In this document: in pieces, positions 33,463-33,473 of the stretch | How positions within the stretch are numbered: the first letter of the stretch is position 1 | Layout: each line of letters begins with the position of its first letter | From: Chitinophagaceae bacterium | GTDB lineage: Bacteria > Bacteroidota > Bacteroidia > Cytophagales > Cytophagaceae | Direction: 5' to 3' | DNA length: 33,473 nt | Assembly: GCA_028288365.1 (NCBI GenBank) | Contig: JAQBNU010000054.1 | Coordinates: 1-33,473, forward strand | Translations under genes and position numbers: made by a program | Notes under the pieces: generated by a model | The model's database searches: none | Seen by the model: only the letters and a program-made list of their open reading frames with translations | What the model was told of the DNA's origin: nothing

Positions 33463-33473
33463 GCTGTCTTGCC

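Overview
The window reads as a chromosomal segment of a Bacteroidota bacterium, most likely Chitinophagales-like. The gene families support this: a GT117/DUF2723 glycosyltransferase, WG-repeat secreted proteins, a PorE-like PD40/OmpA protein, a very short F1 epsilon subunit, and a RecQ with an extra C-terminal domain. The regulatory signals agree: several upstream regions carry the Bacteroidota promoter pattern TTG/TTTG, about 20 bases, then TAnnTTTG or TAnnTTCG, and purine-rich Shine-Dalgarno sequences are weak or absent. The genus assignment is inference. I see no rRNA, tRNA, CRISPR array, integrase or intact insertion sequence. Most of the window is housekeeping.

Layout. 1-4647 (minus): a double-NBD ModF-like ATPase whose second half is cut short, the atpD-atpC operon with its own promoter and terminator, and an orphan sensor histidine kinase. 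4745-9426 (plus): hemA followed by two secreted WG-repeat proteins, closed by a 20-bp perfect terminator stem. 9512-14165 (minus): mltG, a periplasmic six-motif CXXCXGXG protein, an MFS transporter, menA and a degenerate SDR-fold protein; the middle genes overlap by 4-8 bases. 14379-17565 (minus): a malate/lactate dehydrogenase-family gene followed by a large PD40/OmpA envelope protein. 17684-20316: a plus-strand DUF4139 protein facing a minus-strand Ppx/GppA phosphatase. 20317-20904 is a gene-free nest of repeats. 20905-24355 (plus): M42 aminopeptidase, a small membrane protein and an MsbA-like ABC exporter. 24533-28340 (plus): the GT117 protein and rlmB. 28522-29598 (minus): mannose-1-phosphate guanylyltransferase. 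29886-33394 (plus): recQ and purD.

Genes that may work together. Several products act at the cell envelope: MltG (peptidoglycan), the OmpA-domain protein (peptidoglycan-anchored outer membrane), the exporter, ManC (GDP-mannose) and the GT117 protein (probably protein O-mannosylation). GDP-mannose supply and a mannosyltransferase lie within 5 kb, but they are not one operon and a functional link is only inferred.

The most interesting material is in three places. The first is an SDR-fold protein at the end of the menA cluster that has lost the whole N-S-Y-K catalytic tetrad and the glycine-rich cofactor motif. The second is a set of short palindromic or inverted repeats placed at gene ends; some supply the stop codon of the preceding gene and one wraps a terminator. 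The third is a pair of about 115-bp dispersed repeats in opposite orientation with a foldback element beside one of them. I did not find a convincing new defence or mobile system.
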